Shown in pieces: positions 34,197 through 43,169 of a DNA stretch of 64,000 bases (position 1 is its first letter; each line of letters starts with the position of its first letter). The DNA is from Bradyrhizobium sp. CCH5-F6 (lineage in GTDB: Bacteria; Pseudomonadota; Alphaproteobacteria; Rhizobiales; Xanthobacteraceae): assembly GCF_001556045.1 (NCBI RefSeq), contig NZ_LSIC01000050.1:43191-107190 (forward strand), written 5' to 3'. The notes under the pieces were generated by a model that was not told the origin of the DNA, did not search any database, and saw only the letters and a program-made list of their open reading frames with translations. The position numbers were made by a program, and so were the translations under genes.

Positions 34197-36875
34197 TTAG
34201 CTGCGCTCATACCCCGCCGCCCGACCTCGCTCCGGCAATCGTTCATAGGCGCGCACGGCTTGGTCCAGCATGGGGTCGAGCGTGCAAGTCTTGACCTGCA
34301 ATCGCGACAACCGATCCGCGAACCAGTCGAGCCGCCACTCCGGCGTGATGGTGGCCTGCAGCCGCTCCGACAGCGGCAAATCCAGGCGGACTTGTGCATC
34401 GATCTCGCGGATGTCGGCAAAGATCTCAAGGTGGTCTCGCGCCCGTGAGAATGCGACATACGCCTCGTTCCTCGTCATCGACGGTCCAGCCCAGACGAAA
34501 GCCCGATCGGTGGTCTGACCTTGCGATCCATAGATCGTCGTGCTGTAGGCATGGCCGAGCCGCGCGCGGCCGTGTTCATCAGCAAACTCCGACACCCGAA
34601 AGCTCGCCCGACGCCCGCTGATGTCTACGTGAACGGCTGGATCCTGCGTGTCGCGATCGTCAATGCCCGTGATAGTAGCCGTGGTGCCGTTGATGACGGC
34701 AAGGCGATCGTGCCGGACCAGAAACCGGATCTCATCGCCAATTGCGAAGGCAAGCGTCTGGCCGTGGCCGGACGGCGTCACCGACGCCACCTCGATATCC
34801 TCGTCGATGATGCGCCCGTCGCGCTTCAGCCGGAGGCGGACCTCGTCATTGATGGCGCGCACCTGGACGTTGGTCTTGGCGATCAACAACCTTGATGCGT
34901 TCGGCTCCGCGCGCTCTGCGTTCTCCCACGCATCGACAACCCGCGCGACCGTCGCCTTCTCGCCGCGCGCAAATTGCAAGAGGCCACGCTGCTCGAAAGC
35001 AGCCAAGCCCTCCGCCGCGCGGCCTTTGGCGAAATCCGTCACAGCTGCTCGCATCCAGGCTTCGCGCTGGCGGACGATGGTGTCGACCCGGGTTGTGCCG
35101 GTGACGCCAGCGAGAATGGAAAGTCCTGGGCCTGCCCCCGGGCTCTGGAGCTGCTCACGGTCCCCTACGACGATAATTTTTGCTCCCGCAACCGCTGCCC
35201 TCTCGGTGATCGCCAACATTTGGCGTGAGGACAGAAGCCCGGCCTCATCGACAACGAGCACGGTATTGGCATCGAGAAATGGCTCTTTGGTTCGGGCAAG
35301 CCACGCGTCAGTGGCCATTGCTTCGATTCCGAGCTTCTGCAACTCCCGGGCGACCTTCCAGGATTGGCTCGTGCCAATGACGCGCCGCGCAGCGCCAGCA
35401 AAGGGAAGTCCCGTACCGTTGTCTCGGGCGTACGCCGCCACGATAGCGGCCAAGGTCGTTGACTTTCCCGACCCGGCGGCACCCTCGATGACAGCGATGG
35501 CGGCCGAACTCGTCGCCATTTGCGCCGCGTGGGTTTGCTCCGCGGAAAGTCCCCGCTCACGGCAAAGCCGCAGCACGTATTCCGGATCAGGCGCCGCGCG
35601 GCGCTCGCGGGTCAGCCGATCGGCCACCGCGACCAGCTCGCGCTCGATAGCGATCTGCTCCGGCGTCGAATAGACCGGCTGCTGGAGGGCGTCCCGTCCG
35701 AGCTCGACGATGCGACCTGCCTCTACCAGGCGGTCCACTTCGTGCTCGACGCGCATCGCGGCGGCACCTGTTCCCACCAAGGCTGATGCGACGGCTGCGT
35801 AGAGGTGACGCCGCTCAAAAACGCTTTCGTGTTCGGTCAGCTGCGCGGGCACGGCCGCCACGCGCTCGGCGATGAGCTTTTCCTGCTCGGCCTGGCTCAA
35901 TGTCCTGTTGGTGCGCAGGTTCGTTGCGAGCCGTTCGACGTCCAGGAACGGTGCGGCTTCCTCGGCCCATAGTTCGAAACGATCGGTTGTGCGCGCTTCT
36001 TGCTTCGTCGAGCGTGTTCCAAGAGCGATCGCAGCCGCCAGTGTCGGCGCTTCCGCTGTCGACAGTCCTTCAGCCGCGATGGCCTCTTCGATTTCCTTCC
36101 GCCGCCCCGAATAGTGGCGCTGCAAGGCCGCAAAACTCTTCGCGAGCGCCACCGATTGGTCACCCGCCTGGGGGACGACCAGCTCGAATACCCCGTTGCG
36201 GCCGATTTCTCCGATTTCGAAACCAATTCTCTGCAAATTTGAGGATAGCGCGAGATGGTAGATCGCGCCGGCCGCCATTTTGTGAGCGAACAGATGGCGC
36301 GCGTCGAGAGCGCCGACAGTGCCATCCTGACGACGTGAAAAGTTTAATAAAACTGCGTGCGTGTGCAGGTTGGGGTCGGCGTAGACCTTGCCGTCGTCAT
36401 GCTCGACGGGGCGCGCTTCTCCGTGCTGAAACGCCGCAACGGTGAGCGTGGCGCGTTCGAGACGATGACCATCCTTGCCGCGACGACAAAACGCCGCATT
36501 CCTCTCCAGGAATGCGATAGTTGCTTCGCAAGCCTCATGCTGAGCCTTCTCGATGGCGCGACGTGTCTCGACATCGGCGAGCGCAAAAGCAACGGAAACC
36601 GATTTCGGGGCCGACAGCGTCAGGTCGATGCCGCCGACGCGCTTTGCGGTGTCGCCGCTGTTCGACAGAAGGGGTTGTCCATCCACATCAAGGGAAGCGT
36701 GGAGGCGTTCGAAGAGAGCATTGTCGACTTCGGCACCATGGCTGACGCCGAAATCGTTGGTCGAGGAGATCCAGCGACCGGCAGGCTCCCCGCCGCCGAG
36801 ATAGTACTCGGATTGCTTGCTGTAATATCGGGCGGTCGTTCCTGCCGCGATCGTCGCTACCACGTCGGCCTCCAT
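34197..36875 (-). CDS. MobF-family conjugative relaxase/helicase (TrwC/TraA-like)
   Basis: 892 aa. Residues 1-290 are a TrwC-type relaxase: tyrosine pairs at 17-18 and 24-25 (as Y18/Y26 of TrwC), GGIDLTLSAPKSVS near 81-94, and the three-histidine metal site (H151 and H171/H173 in HTHAVLLNF). The rest is a RecD-like helicase with Walker A GAAGSGKST at 463-471, Walker B VLVVDEAG near 538, and C-terminal YGSQGQTTDRAF and YVAFSRARDHLEIF motifs. It would nick oriT, bind the strand and unwind DNA for transfer. The 17-base element motif lies upstream. Coupling protein at 44645. Confidence 0.93.
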   Translation of the reverse strand: MEADVVATIAAGTTARYYSKQSEYYLGGGEPAGRWISSTNDFGVSHGAEVDNALFERLHASLDVDGQPLLSNSGDTAKRVGGIDLTLSAPKSVSVAFALADVETRRAIEKAQHEACEATIAFLERNAAFCRRGKDGHRLERATLTVAAFQHGEARPVEHDDGKVYADPNLHTHAVLLNFSRRQDGTVGALDARHLFAHKMAAGAIYHLALSSNLQRIGFEIGEIGRNGVFELVVPQAGDQSVALAKSFAALQRHYSGRRKEIEEAIAAEGLSTAEAPTLAAAIALGTRSTKQEARTTDRFELWAEEAAPFLDVERLATNLRTNRTLSQAEQEKLIAERVAAVPAQLTEHESVFERRHLYAAVASALVGTGAAAMRVEHEVDRLVEAGRIVELGRDALQQPVYSTPEQIAIERELVAVADRLTRERRAAPDPEYVLRLCRERGLSAEQTHAAQMATSSAAIAVIEGAAGSGKSTTLAAIVAAYARDNGTGLPFAGAARRVIGTSQSWKVARELQKLGIEAMATDAWLARTKEPFLDANTVLVVDEAGLLSSRQMLAITERAAVAGAKIIVVGDREQLQSPGAGPGLSILAGVTGTTRVDTIVRQREAWMRAAVTDFAKGRAAEGLAAFEQRGLLQFARGEKATVARVVDAWENAERAEPNASRLLIAKTNVQVRAINDEVRLRLKRDGRIIDEDIEVASVTPSGHGQTLAFAIGDEIRFLVRHDRLAVINGTTATITGIDDRDTQDPAVHVDISGRRASFRVSEFADEHGRARLGHAYSTTIYGSQGQTTDRAFVWAGPSMTRNEAYVAFSRARDHLEIFADIREIDAQVRLDLPLSERLQATITPEWRLDWFADRLSRLQVKTCTLDPMLDQAVRAYERLPERGRAAGYERS

Positions 36876-36913
36876 CGAAGGAAGCCCGTCAGTAGTTGCG
36901 TCTATCGCCTCAT

Positions 36914-36930
36914 GTTGCAGGCCAATTGAA
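36914..36930 (-). promoter_or_regulatory. Element motif copy 2 (upstream of relaxase)
   Basis: Minus strand TTCAATTGGCCTGCAAC, 39 bases upstream of the relaxase ATG. One base differs from the consensus (C for T). Same orientation as the other copies. Confidence 0.6.
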
Positions 36931-37072
36931 GAAGCCGCGCTCGGAGCGCCGGAATCCGCCCGCGCTGCGATAGAAGATCAAATTCTACTCAAAACTGCGG
37001 AGCGCGTTTCGCCGACCTGTAATGCCCGCTGGGTTAATCCGCACTGTCACTTTAGTTGGCAGAGGAAGCGGT

Positions 37073-38512
37073 ATGCTCTTTGGAAGGCCTGATATTTTTG
37101 GACATCGCGACAGCGCGCGGATTTACCTGGAACAAGACTATTTGACGAAGGTGTGCGAACAGTACCCGGAAGGTGAAATTCATGTGATTCGCGATCGATA
37201 CAGCCTCAGCCGGGTCCCGATCGTTTACTACAACGCCAAGTTCGGCGTTCCGCCGCTTCCCAGCAACGCAGGTGTTCTCGCAGAGTGGCGCACGAAAGAC
37301 TTTCAGGCGGTCACGACATTCCAGCTGCGCACCCGAGGCGTCAAACTCAACGAAACTCAAAGCGCGGCATTCGAGCGCGGGGATTGGATCGCCATCGTTC
37401 CGGCGCATGACGACGAAGGTGAAGTAGGCAATCCAGACCAAGGATCGATCACAGCGATCCTAAGGACGGCGCTGCACGCTCAATTTGTGCGAGCGAACCG
37501 CGTGCTTCAGATGGCGCAATTTAGAGCCGCGCGGGAAAGACACCCGCATACGCAGTTCAACACAACTGATCGGGATCAGTTGAAGAACTTGGAACTTGCA
37601 GAAGTCGAGAACGTCTTTCGAGACGTCAGCGATATATATGATACGCCCGAAGTGCGCGAAGATCGGGAACGCAACGTGACCATGGACCATGTCGAAACGC
37701 AAGGACGAGACCACGTCAAGACCTGGTTCAAGCAGATTCCGACCGGCATCAGGGCGCAGGCCAACGTCGAAATTCTTTGCTACGAGCAGATTTACGGTCC
37801 CTTCAGCTATCAGGCGGTCGCTGACCGGGAGTTGCCTATCATTAGCGTACTGCGTCGAGCCCATCTGCGGGCACTAACGGTGCATCGTATCGCGCGGGAA
37901 ACCGCCGAATTTCAGGTGGCGAACGGCGCAGCCGTGAGCCCCGGAATAAAGGCGCGCCTGGACTACGGCGAAGAATTCGATCTTAACCTCTGGGGCTGCT
38001 TTATTACGGCGCTCTATGGCGGCATCAACCCGACTGCACTTTATGGTGAATTCGAATCGCTGACCGACCTGTTTGACCTTGCCGCGTGGCTCGGCTATTT
38101 CGCCCGCGGCGATTGTGATGAGCTGCCGCCCGAAATCGCTGTGACGTTAATCACTTGCCTCTCATCGAAGCCGAGGTTTGCGGTCATTGAAGATGATATT
38201 GAGCATCTCGAAAAGATTTATAGAGAGATCCAATATCTGGTTGATCTGCTCGTCGGAGGAGAAAGTCTCCGAGAGGCAGCACAACAGGCCCTTGCAACGC
38301 GAACTTCCGTTCCAGTACGTCCACTATTTTACAACGTCGTCATTACGCCAAGAACGGTAAAACCTGACCATCCAGACGCCAGGATCGATCAGCGTTTCAA
38401 GGTCGGAAGAGGCCAAGAAGGCATCAGCCTATCCGTGGACTACGAGAATTTTTCGCAGATGACGAAAGGCGAGAAGCTTCACGTGCGGCGTTTCCGTCCC
38501 CTATTGTGGTGA
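37073..38512 (+). CDS. Large protein of unknown function, divergent from the relaxase
   Basis: 479 aa from ATG at 37073 (MLFGRPDIFGHRDSAR), with AGAGGAAG upstream; an ATG at 37022 would add 17 residues. No signal peptide or clear membrane segment. The middle is charged and helical (LKNLELAEVENVFRDVSDIYDTPEVREDRERNVT), with a YEQIYGPFSYQAVADRELPIISVLRRAHLRAL stretch, LWGCFITALYGGINPTALYGEFESLTDLFDLAAWLGYFARGD near residue 330 and an acidic helix IEDDIEHLEKIYREIQYLVDLLVGGE after it. I do not recognise a family. Codon use is less GC-rich than the chromosome. It may be element-specific cargo. Confidence 0.7.
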   Translation: MLFGRPDIFGHRDSARIYLEQDYLTKVCEQYPEGEIHVIRDRYSLSRVPIVYYNAKFGVPPLPSNAGVLAEWRTKDFQAVTTFQLRTRGVKLNETQSAAFERGDWIAIVPAHDDEGEVGNPDQGSITAILRTALHAQFVRANRVLQMAQFRAARERHPHTQFNTTDRDQLKNLELAEVENVFRDVSDIYDTPEVREDRERNVTMDHVETQGRDHVKTWFKQIPTGIRAQANVEILCYEQIYGPFSYQAVADRELPIISVLRRAHLRALTVHRIARETAEFQVANGAAVSPGIKARLDYGEEFDLNLWGCFITALYGGINPTALYGEFESLTDLFDLAAWLGYFARGDCDELPPEIAVTLITCLSSKPRFAVIEDDIEHLEKIYREIQYLVDLLVGGESLREAAQQALATRTSVPVRPLFYNVVITPRTVKPDHPDARIDQRFKVGRGQEGISLSVDYENFSQMTKGEKLHVRRFRPLLW

Positions 38513-38542
38513 GCGGCCTCATCTGACGGGGCGCAGCCTATA

Positions 38543-38559
38543 TTCAATTGGTCTGCAAC
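38543..38559 (+). promoter_or_regulatory. Element motif copy 3 (upstream of the 38628 gene)
   Basis: Plus strand TTCAATTGGTCTGCAAC, 68 bases upstream of the ATG at 38628, so again pointing at the next gene. Between the motif and the gene lies a small CGACAAC/GTTGTCG hairpin (38592-38609). Confidence 0.6.
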
Positions 38560-38627
38560 ATCGCGTCGGCTCATCGGCCATCCTGCTCGCACGACAACAC
38601 CGGTTGTCGTTAAAGCAGGAGACAACC

Positions 38628-39317
38628 ATGAATTTCCGCGCCATTCGAACTATCTTGCAAAATCGCCTCGCCGAAATCAGTGAAGATCTCGGCAAAAGGC
38701 CCTTAGTTCAGGCTGTTCGCAATCTGAGACAGGGACTGTGCCACCGGAACGCCATTGAGGTCGCTGCTGCGATGCTCGCCCGGTATCCGCATTGCTATCT
38801 GGTCAAAGCGGACTATCCGAGCCTTCCGCGTATCGAATTGGTCGAATACAGAACGTGCCGTTTTGATGACGTACCGCTGATCCGCGTCAGCGAGAGGGCT
38901 GCGCGCGGGCTGATCGGGGGTCGCCAAGCGTACATGACGACTTTCCTAGAGCATGGTGCGACGTTGGTTGAGGGCGATGGCGAAATGCCGTTCGCGACGG
39001 GGCGGGACGTGATCCGTTCCCTCGTGAACAACGGTTGGCATTTCTTGACGGTCGATGACGCACGGCACGTTCTCGATGGCCGCGAAATCGCCAACACGGT
39101 GGGCGCCTATCTCGCAACGAACGGCTACTGGCTGTCCGATGTGGAGAAGGACGCTGACGCAATCGGGATCACCGGAAGTCTGTTCCCGTTCTGCGAGCAG
39201 GTGATCGCGAGCCGGGCTGCGATCCTCGTGATCTACACGCCGGGGCTGCCGAGGCCGCTGAGGCTGTGGCGTCTGAGCCTGAAGTGGATCATGCCGCCTC
39301 TTCCGCCGGTCGCCTAG
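38628..39317 (+). CDS. Hypothetical protein of the mobile element (229 aa)
   Basis: ATG at 38628 (MNFRAIRTILQNRLAEISED) with AGCAGGAGACAACC upstream. The protein is soluble and mixed: LRQGLCHRNAIEVAAAMLARYPHCYLVKADYPSL near residue 40, an FDDVPLIRVSERAARGLIGGRQAYMTTFLEHGATLVEGDGE block near residue 80, and a hydrophobic C-terminus (IVIYTPGLPRPLRLWRLSLKWIMPPLP) that might be peripheral to the membrane. No family recognised. It heads a string ending at the terminator at 39332 and carries the 17-base motif upstream, so it belongs to the element's core regulon. Confidence 0.6.
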   Translation: MNFRAIRTILQNRLAEISEDLGKRPLVQAVRNLRQGLCHRNAIEVAAAMLARYPHCYLVKADYPSLPRIELVEYRTCRFDDVPLIRVSERAARGLIGGRQAYMTTFLEHGATLVEGDGEMPFATGRDVIRSLVNNGWHFLTVDDARHVLDGREIANTVGAYLATNGYWLSDVEKDADAIGITGSLFPFCEQVIASRAAILVIYTPGLPRPLRLWRLSLKWIMPPLPPVA

Positions 39318-39331
39318 GCCACTTTCGATTG

Positions 39332-39361
39332 CAGGGGCGCCCGAAAGGACGCCCCTGTTTT
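39332..39361 (+). terminator. Rho-independent terminator
   Basis: CAGGGGCG..CGCCCCTG form an 8-base stem extended by CC/GG with a GAAA loop and followed by TTTTCTG. It lies 14 bases after the 38628 gene stop. Confidence 0.8.
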
Positions 39362-39474
39362 CTGCCCTTTGCCAATTTGGATGGCCGGCCGAGAGTTGCG
39401 TGGCAAAGCCGGCTTGGGCGTCCAATCGCCCCTCTCGACTTGCGCTCTGCCAACCTGCCTCTCATGGCTTCAGT

Positions 39475-39720
39475 GCTAAGGGCTCCGCCCTCGCGCGGGC
39501 AAGGGTGACGTCCCGGCGACGCCGGGACCGGCCGGGCCGGTCTCCCCGACCTTCCGCGCGGATCACTTTCGGACGAATCCAATTCTCAAGGCCCGCTTGT
39601 GCAGGCCGGGTGATCCCCCTCCGCCCCGGCCGCCCTTGCCCTTGCTACCCCGGTCTCGCCGACGGGCAGGGCTGCAGCGCGTGCTGCGCTTGCAACCCAT
39701 GCCTGAAAGGAAAATGCCCC
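39475..39720 (+). ncRNA. Structured 5' leader, copy 1, before the ParB-like gene
   Basis: About 245 bases ending at the ParB-like ATG. Its 5' part (GGGCTCCGCCCTCGCGCG) and 3' part (TACCCCGGTCTCGCCGACGG) are shared almost exactly with the leader at 42906. Outer stem 39497-39505 (GGGCAAGGG) pairs with 39633-39641 (CCCTTGCCC). Inner stem 39530-39536 (GGCCGGG) pairs with 39625-39631 (CCCGGCC). In the other copy the same positions change in pairs so that both helices remain. Followed by a GCAGC..GCTGC hairpin and the RBS. Probable cis-acting RNA; ligand or partner unknown. Confidence 0.6.
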
Positions 39721-41706
39721 ATGTCTGCCAAGAAATTTCAAACACTTGCCGCAAGCGGCGCAGAAGTCCTGATTCCGCTCAACAAACTCAAGAAGTCGCC
39801 GAAAAATGCGCGCAAGACGCCGCACAGCGAAGCGTCCATCGAAGCCTATGCGGCAAGCATCGCCGCAAAAGGCATTCTGCAAAATCTTGTCGTCGAACCG
39901 GAATTGGATAGCGAGGGCGCTGCCACCGGCTTTTATTTCGTCACCATCGGCGAAGGCCGCAGGCTTGCCCAACTCTTGCGCGTCAGGCGCAAGGAGATCA
40001 AGAAGACCGAGCCGATCCGCTGCGTCATCGACACTGCCAATGATCCCCACGAAATCAGCCTCGATGAAAATGTCACCCGCGAAAGCATGCATCCCGCCGA
40101 CCAGTTCGAGGCTTTCAAGAAGCTCGCGGACGAACGGGGGTTCGGTGCCGAAGAAATCGCCGCCCGGTTCGGCGTCACGCCGCATCTGGTGCGGCAGCGC
40201 CTGCGGCTGAGTAGCGTATCACCGCGCTTGATCGATGCTTACCGCAACGGCGACATCGGTTTTGAGCAGCTAATCGCGTTCGCCCTGATCGACGATCATG
40301 ACCGGCAGGAGGAAATCTATAGCCGCCTGACCTATAGCCGCGATCCCGCCACGATCCGACGGATGCTGACAGAAACCAATGTCGCGGCGACCGACCGGCG
40401 CGCGGTCTTCGTCGGCCATGAGGCCTACCTTGAGGCGGGCGGGACCATCCTGCGTGATCTCTTTACTGAGGATCGCGGCGGTTATTTCGAGGATGCGGTG
40501 CTGCTGGACCGGCTTGCGCTGGAAAAGCTGCAACAGGTCGCAGCCATCTTGCAGACGAATGAGGGGTGGAAGTGGGTAGAAGCCAACCTCGATTTTCCGC
40601 ACGGTCACGGTCTGCGGCGGGTCTATCCCCGGGAAGCCGAACTTTCGCCGGAGGATCAAGCCCTCTATGAGGCCGCACAGGCGGAATTCGACCTCCTCAC
40701 CAAGCAGCACGAGAGCTTTGAGGAACTGCCCGACGATGTCGATATCCGCTTCGGCGAGCTTGAGGCCGAGATCGAGCGTTTTGAAGTCCTGCGCAAGGCC
40801 TACGACGCCGATGACATCGCCTGTGGCGGTGCGTTCGTGGTTCTCAACCATGACGGTGGCGTCCGCATCGAGCGCGGCTTTATTCGCCCCGAAGACGATA
40901 TCAGGCAGAAGGCTACGGCCAGAGGCGCCGCACAAGACGATGAGGAGGATGCGGCCGAATGCGAAGACGATACGGAAACCGACGCCGGCCTTTCGGACAA
41001 TCTGGTTGCCGACCTCACGGCGCACCGAACCCTTGGCCTTCGTCTCGCCTTGTCGGAGCAACCCGATATCGCAATGATCGCCGTCACCCATGCGCTGGTG
41101 GCGCAGACATTCTACCGGGGCGCCGAGGCCAGCGTCCTTGATCTTCGTCCGGGCAGCTTGTTCCTCGGCTCCCACGCGGACGGAATAGCGGATACCGCAG
41201 CGGGCCGGTCTTGGTCCGAGCGTCATGCGCGCTGGGCGGCGCAGTTGCCGCGAGATGTCGCCGATCTCTGGGCGTTCGTCGTTGCCCTCGATTACGACAG
41301 TCGCATGGCGATCTTTGCGCATTGCGTGGCTTTGACCGCCAACGCGGTCAAATTGCCGCGCGATCATCGCCCGCGTGCGCTGGCAACCGCCAACAGACTG
41401 GCCGAAGTCGTAGCTCTCGACATGACCGGCTATTGGCGACCGACAGTGCGAACCTATCTCGGGCGCATCACCAAAGCGCGCATCCTCGAAGCGGTGCGGG
41501 AAGCCGTCGGCGCTGAGGCAGCGGACCGCATGGCCGATATGAAGAAGCCGGATATGGCGGAAGCCGCCGAGCAATTGCTGGCCGCAACGGACTGGCTGCC
41601 CGCGTTGCTGCGGACGCCGCAAGCCACGCAGCAGGAGGTGGCACCATCAGCGGCGGATGCTCCCACAGATGGGCGAGCGAACGCCTATGCCAACGCGGCC
41701 GAGTGA
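39721..41706 (+). CDS. ParB/Spo0J-like nuclease-domain protein of mobile elements
   Basis: 661 aa from ATG at 39721 with AAAGGAAAA upstream. Residues 15-130 are a ParB N-terminal domain (LIPLNKLKKSPKNARKTPHSEASIEAYAASIAAKGILQNLVVEP, GEGRRLAQLLRV, DENVTRESMHPADQFEAFKKL), followed by a ParB HTH (FGAEEIAARFGVTPHLVRQRLRLSSVSPRLIDAYRNGDIGFEQLIAFAL). The rest is a long acidic and helical C-terminal region with the coiled ELEAEIERFEVLRKAYDADD, ending in a low-complexity tail. Such 650-700 aa ParB relatives are accessory genes of alphaproteobacterial plasmids and ICEs, not the chromosomal ParB. Confidence 0.88.
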   Translation: MSAKKFQTLAASGAEVLIPLNKLKKSPKNARKTPHSEASIEAYAASIAAKGILQNLVVEPELDSEGAATGFYFVTIGEGRRLAQLLRVRRKEIKKTEPIRCVIDTANDPHEISLDENVTRESMHPADQFEAFKKLADERGFGAEEIAARFGVTPHLVRQRLRLSSVSPRLIDAYRNGDIGFEQLIAFALIDDHDRQEEIYSRLTYSRDPATIRRMLTETNVAATDRRAVFVGHEAYLEAGGTILRDLFTEDRGGYFEDAVLLDRLALEKLQQVAAILQTNEGWKWVEANLDFPHGHGLRRVYPREAELSPEDQALYEAAQAEFDLLTKQHESFEELPDDVDIRFGELEAEIERFEVLRKAYDADDIACGGAFVVLNHDGGVRIERGFIRPEDDIRQKATARGAAQDDEEDAAECEDDTETDAGLSDNLVADLTAHRTLGLRLALSEQPDIAMIAVTHALVAQTFYRGAEASVLDLRPGSLFLGSHADGIADTAAGRSWSERHARWAAQLPRDVADLWAFVVALDYDSRMAIFAHCVALTANAVKLPRDHRPRALATANRLAEVVALDMTGYWRPTVRTYLGRITKARILEAVREAVGAEAADRMADMKKPDMAEAAEQLLAATDWLPALLRTPQATQQEVAPSAADAPTDGRANAYANAAE

Positions 41707-41711
41707 TCGGC

Positions 41712-41742
41712 AAGGCCGGGACCCTGTTGCGGTCCCGGCCTT
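41712..41742 (+). terminator. Terminator-like hairpin after the ParB-like gene
   Basis: AAGGCCGGGACC (41712-41723) and GGTCCCGGCCTT (41731-41742) are perfect complements around a seven-base loop and are followed by CTC rather than a long T run. A second GC-rich dyad follows at about 41768-41793. It is just downstream of the stop. Confidence 0.65.
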
Positions 41743-42011
41743 CTCACCCGCAACCGCCGAATTTTTCGGCCGCGCGCCCTCGGCGCGCGGCCATCATCAC
41801 GATACCCATATTCCAACGGGCCGCATTTCGAAAGCAAGGCAAGACAAGGCGCGTCGCGGCACATTGTGGTCCCGCACCCGGAGAAGCAGTGATCGATCGT
41901 TCCAGTTGGATCAGCCGCCGTTGCGGAGGTGCCAGATCAACATGGAGCTGCCGTCGTTATAGCCCATTTTGCGAGGTCGACCGTCTGGACGATCGGAGGC
42001 TCACGCCGAGA

Positions 42012-42185
42012 TCACATCACGGTCTCGACTCCGCGAGGTCTTCCTCCAGAAGCATCCGAATATGCGCGCACAGATGCAGAGGGCTGTCGGTCCCATGTCG
42101 GATCTTTGTCCTCGTTGACCCGCCAGCGAGCGTCCTTGTCCTCAGTGAGGCCCTTTCCTTGTGACGGTCGGATGATCGCAGCCAT
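42012..42185 (-). CDS. Possible small protein (57 aa)
   Basis: ATG at 42185 with GGAG upstream reads [20 protein letters not shown] and then [28 protein letters not shown]. Polar and disordered-looking. No family. The RBS is the only support. The surrounding 41743-42203 holds nothing else that I can identify. Confidence 0.35.
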   Translation of the reverse strand: MAAIIRPSQGKGLTEDKDARWRVNEDKDPTWDRQPSASVRAYSDASGGRPRGVETVM

Positions 42186-42294
42186 GATATCTCCATCAGT
42201 TCGTTGATGTGCCGGGTCCTCTGCAACCTCGAATGGACGGATCAGTCCCGAGGGACGGCAAGAGCCTCGATCGCCTTCCCGCAACGGCTTCGGC

Positions 42295-42349
42295 GGCTTT
42301 TTTCCCCTGCCGCGAAGTGGCGGCATTCCTCGCGGAAGACAAAAAAGCC
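42295..42349. promoter_or_regulatory. Long stem upstream of the DUF736 gene
   Basis: GGCTTTTTT (42295-42303) pairs with AAAAAAGCC (42341-42349), with an inner TGCCGC..GCGGCA hairpin. It ends 118 bases before the DUF736 ATG. The T run next to a stem allows a terminator reading, but its placement in a leader suggests regulation. Confidence 0.4.
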
Positions 42350-42467
42350 GTCTCATGCCGTCCTCCGCTCTGCTGCGGGCCTGACGGCTGCGGGCCGATC
42401 GCTCCCCGGGCCAAGGACCGCCATCGAGGCTGCGACGGTCGCGGCCCGACAACAGAACGGAGACACC

Positions 42468-42779
42468 ATGGCTACCATCGGCACCTTCACCGCGTCGAAC
42501 AACGGCTTCACCGGTTCGGTCAAAACGCTCACGCTCAACGTCAAGGCGACCTTCGTCGCATCCGAAAAGGACAACGACAAGGCGCCGGACTATCGCATCC
42601 GGTCGGGTGCGACCGAGTTCGGTGCCGCCTGGAGGAAGACCGCGCGCGAGACCGACCGCGAATATCTCTCGGTCAAGCTGGACGATCCGAGCTTCCCGGC
42701 CCCGATCTACGCCTCGCTGGTCAAGGGCGAAGGCGACGACAGCTACACGCTGATCTGGTCCCGCCGCAACGGCGAGTAA
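42468..42779 (+). CDS. DUF736 family protein
   Basis: 103 aa, ATG at 42468 behind ACGGAGAC. It reads [29 protein letters not shown], then [49 protein letters not shown], the DUF736 pattern. Members are common on alphaproteobacterial plasmids and ICEs next to ParB-like and DUF932 genes, exactly as here. Function unknown. Confidence 0.95.
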   Translation: MATIGTFTASNNGFTGSVKTLTLNVKATFVASEKDNDKAPDYRIRSGATEFGAAWRKTARETDREYLSVKLDDPSFPAPIYASLVKGEGDDSYTLIWSRRNGE

Positions 42780-42795
42780 TCGCCGGGATCGATCC

Positions 42796-42826
42796 GCCCC
42801 GCCTCCTTCCGAGGCGGGGCTTTTCT
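42796..42826 (+). terminator. Rho-independent terminator of the DUF736 gene
   Basis: GCCCCGCCTC and GAGGCGGGGC pair perfectly around CTTCC, followed by TTTTCTT. It lies 17 bases after the stop. Confidence 0.85.
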
Positions 42827-42905
42827 TCGTGCCCATGGCTCGACGCGCTACAGGAAGACTAAAAGACCTTCGGCAAGAGCCTCGGTCACGCTTTTCACGA
42901 CGATT

Positions 42906-43169
42906 GCTAAGGGCTCCGCCCTCGCGCGAGCAAGGGTGAAGCCCCGAAGCCGGTGCCGGCTGGAGCGGTGTCCCCGGTCTTCCGCGCCCATGAATTTCGA
43001 GACGGCATGGCCCTTGGGCGCGTGCAGACGCGCGCTTGATGCGCGCCCCTTCAGGCGGGTGATCCCCCTCCACTCCAGCCGCCCTTGCTCTTGCTACCCC
43101 GGTCTCGCCGACGGGCAGGGTTGCAGCGCAGCGCTGCGCTTCAACCCAATCCCTTAAGGAGAAAGACCC
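42906..43169 (+). ncRNA. Structured 5' leader, copy 2, before the DUF932 gene
   Basis: About 260 bases ending at the DUF932 ATG and homologous to 39475-39720 at both ends, with a divergent middle. Outer stem 42928-42936 (GAGCAAGGG) pairs with 43082-43090 (CCCTTGCTC). Inner stem 42958-42964 (GGCTGGA) pairs with 43074-43080 (TCCAGCC). Relative to copy 1 three base pairs change in both partners, keeping the helices. A further stem GGGTTG/CAACCC encloses a GCAGCGC-A-GCGCTGC hairpin just before the AAGGAG RBS. Confidence 0.6.
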
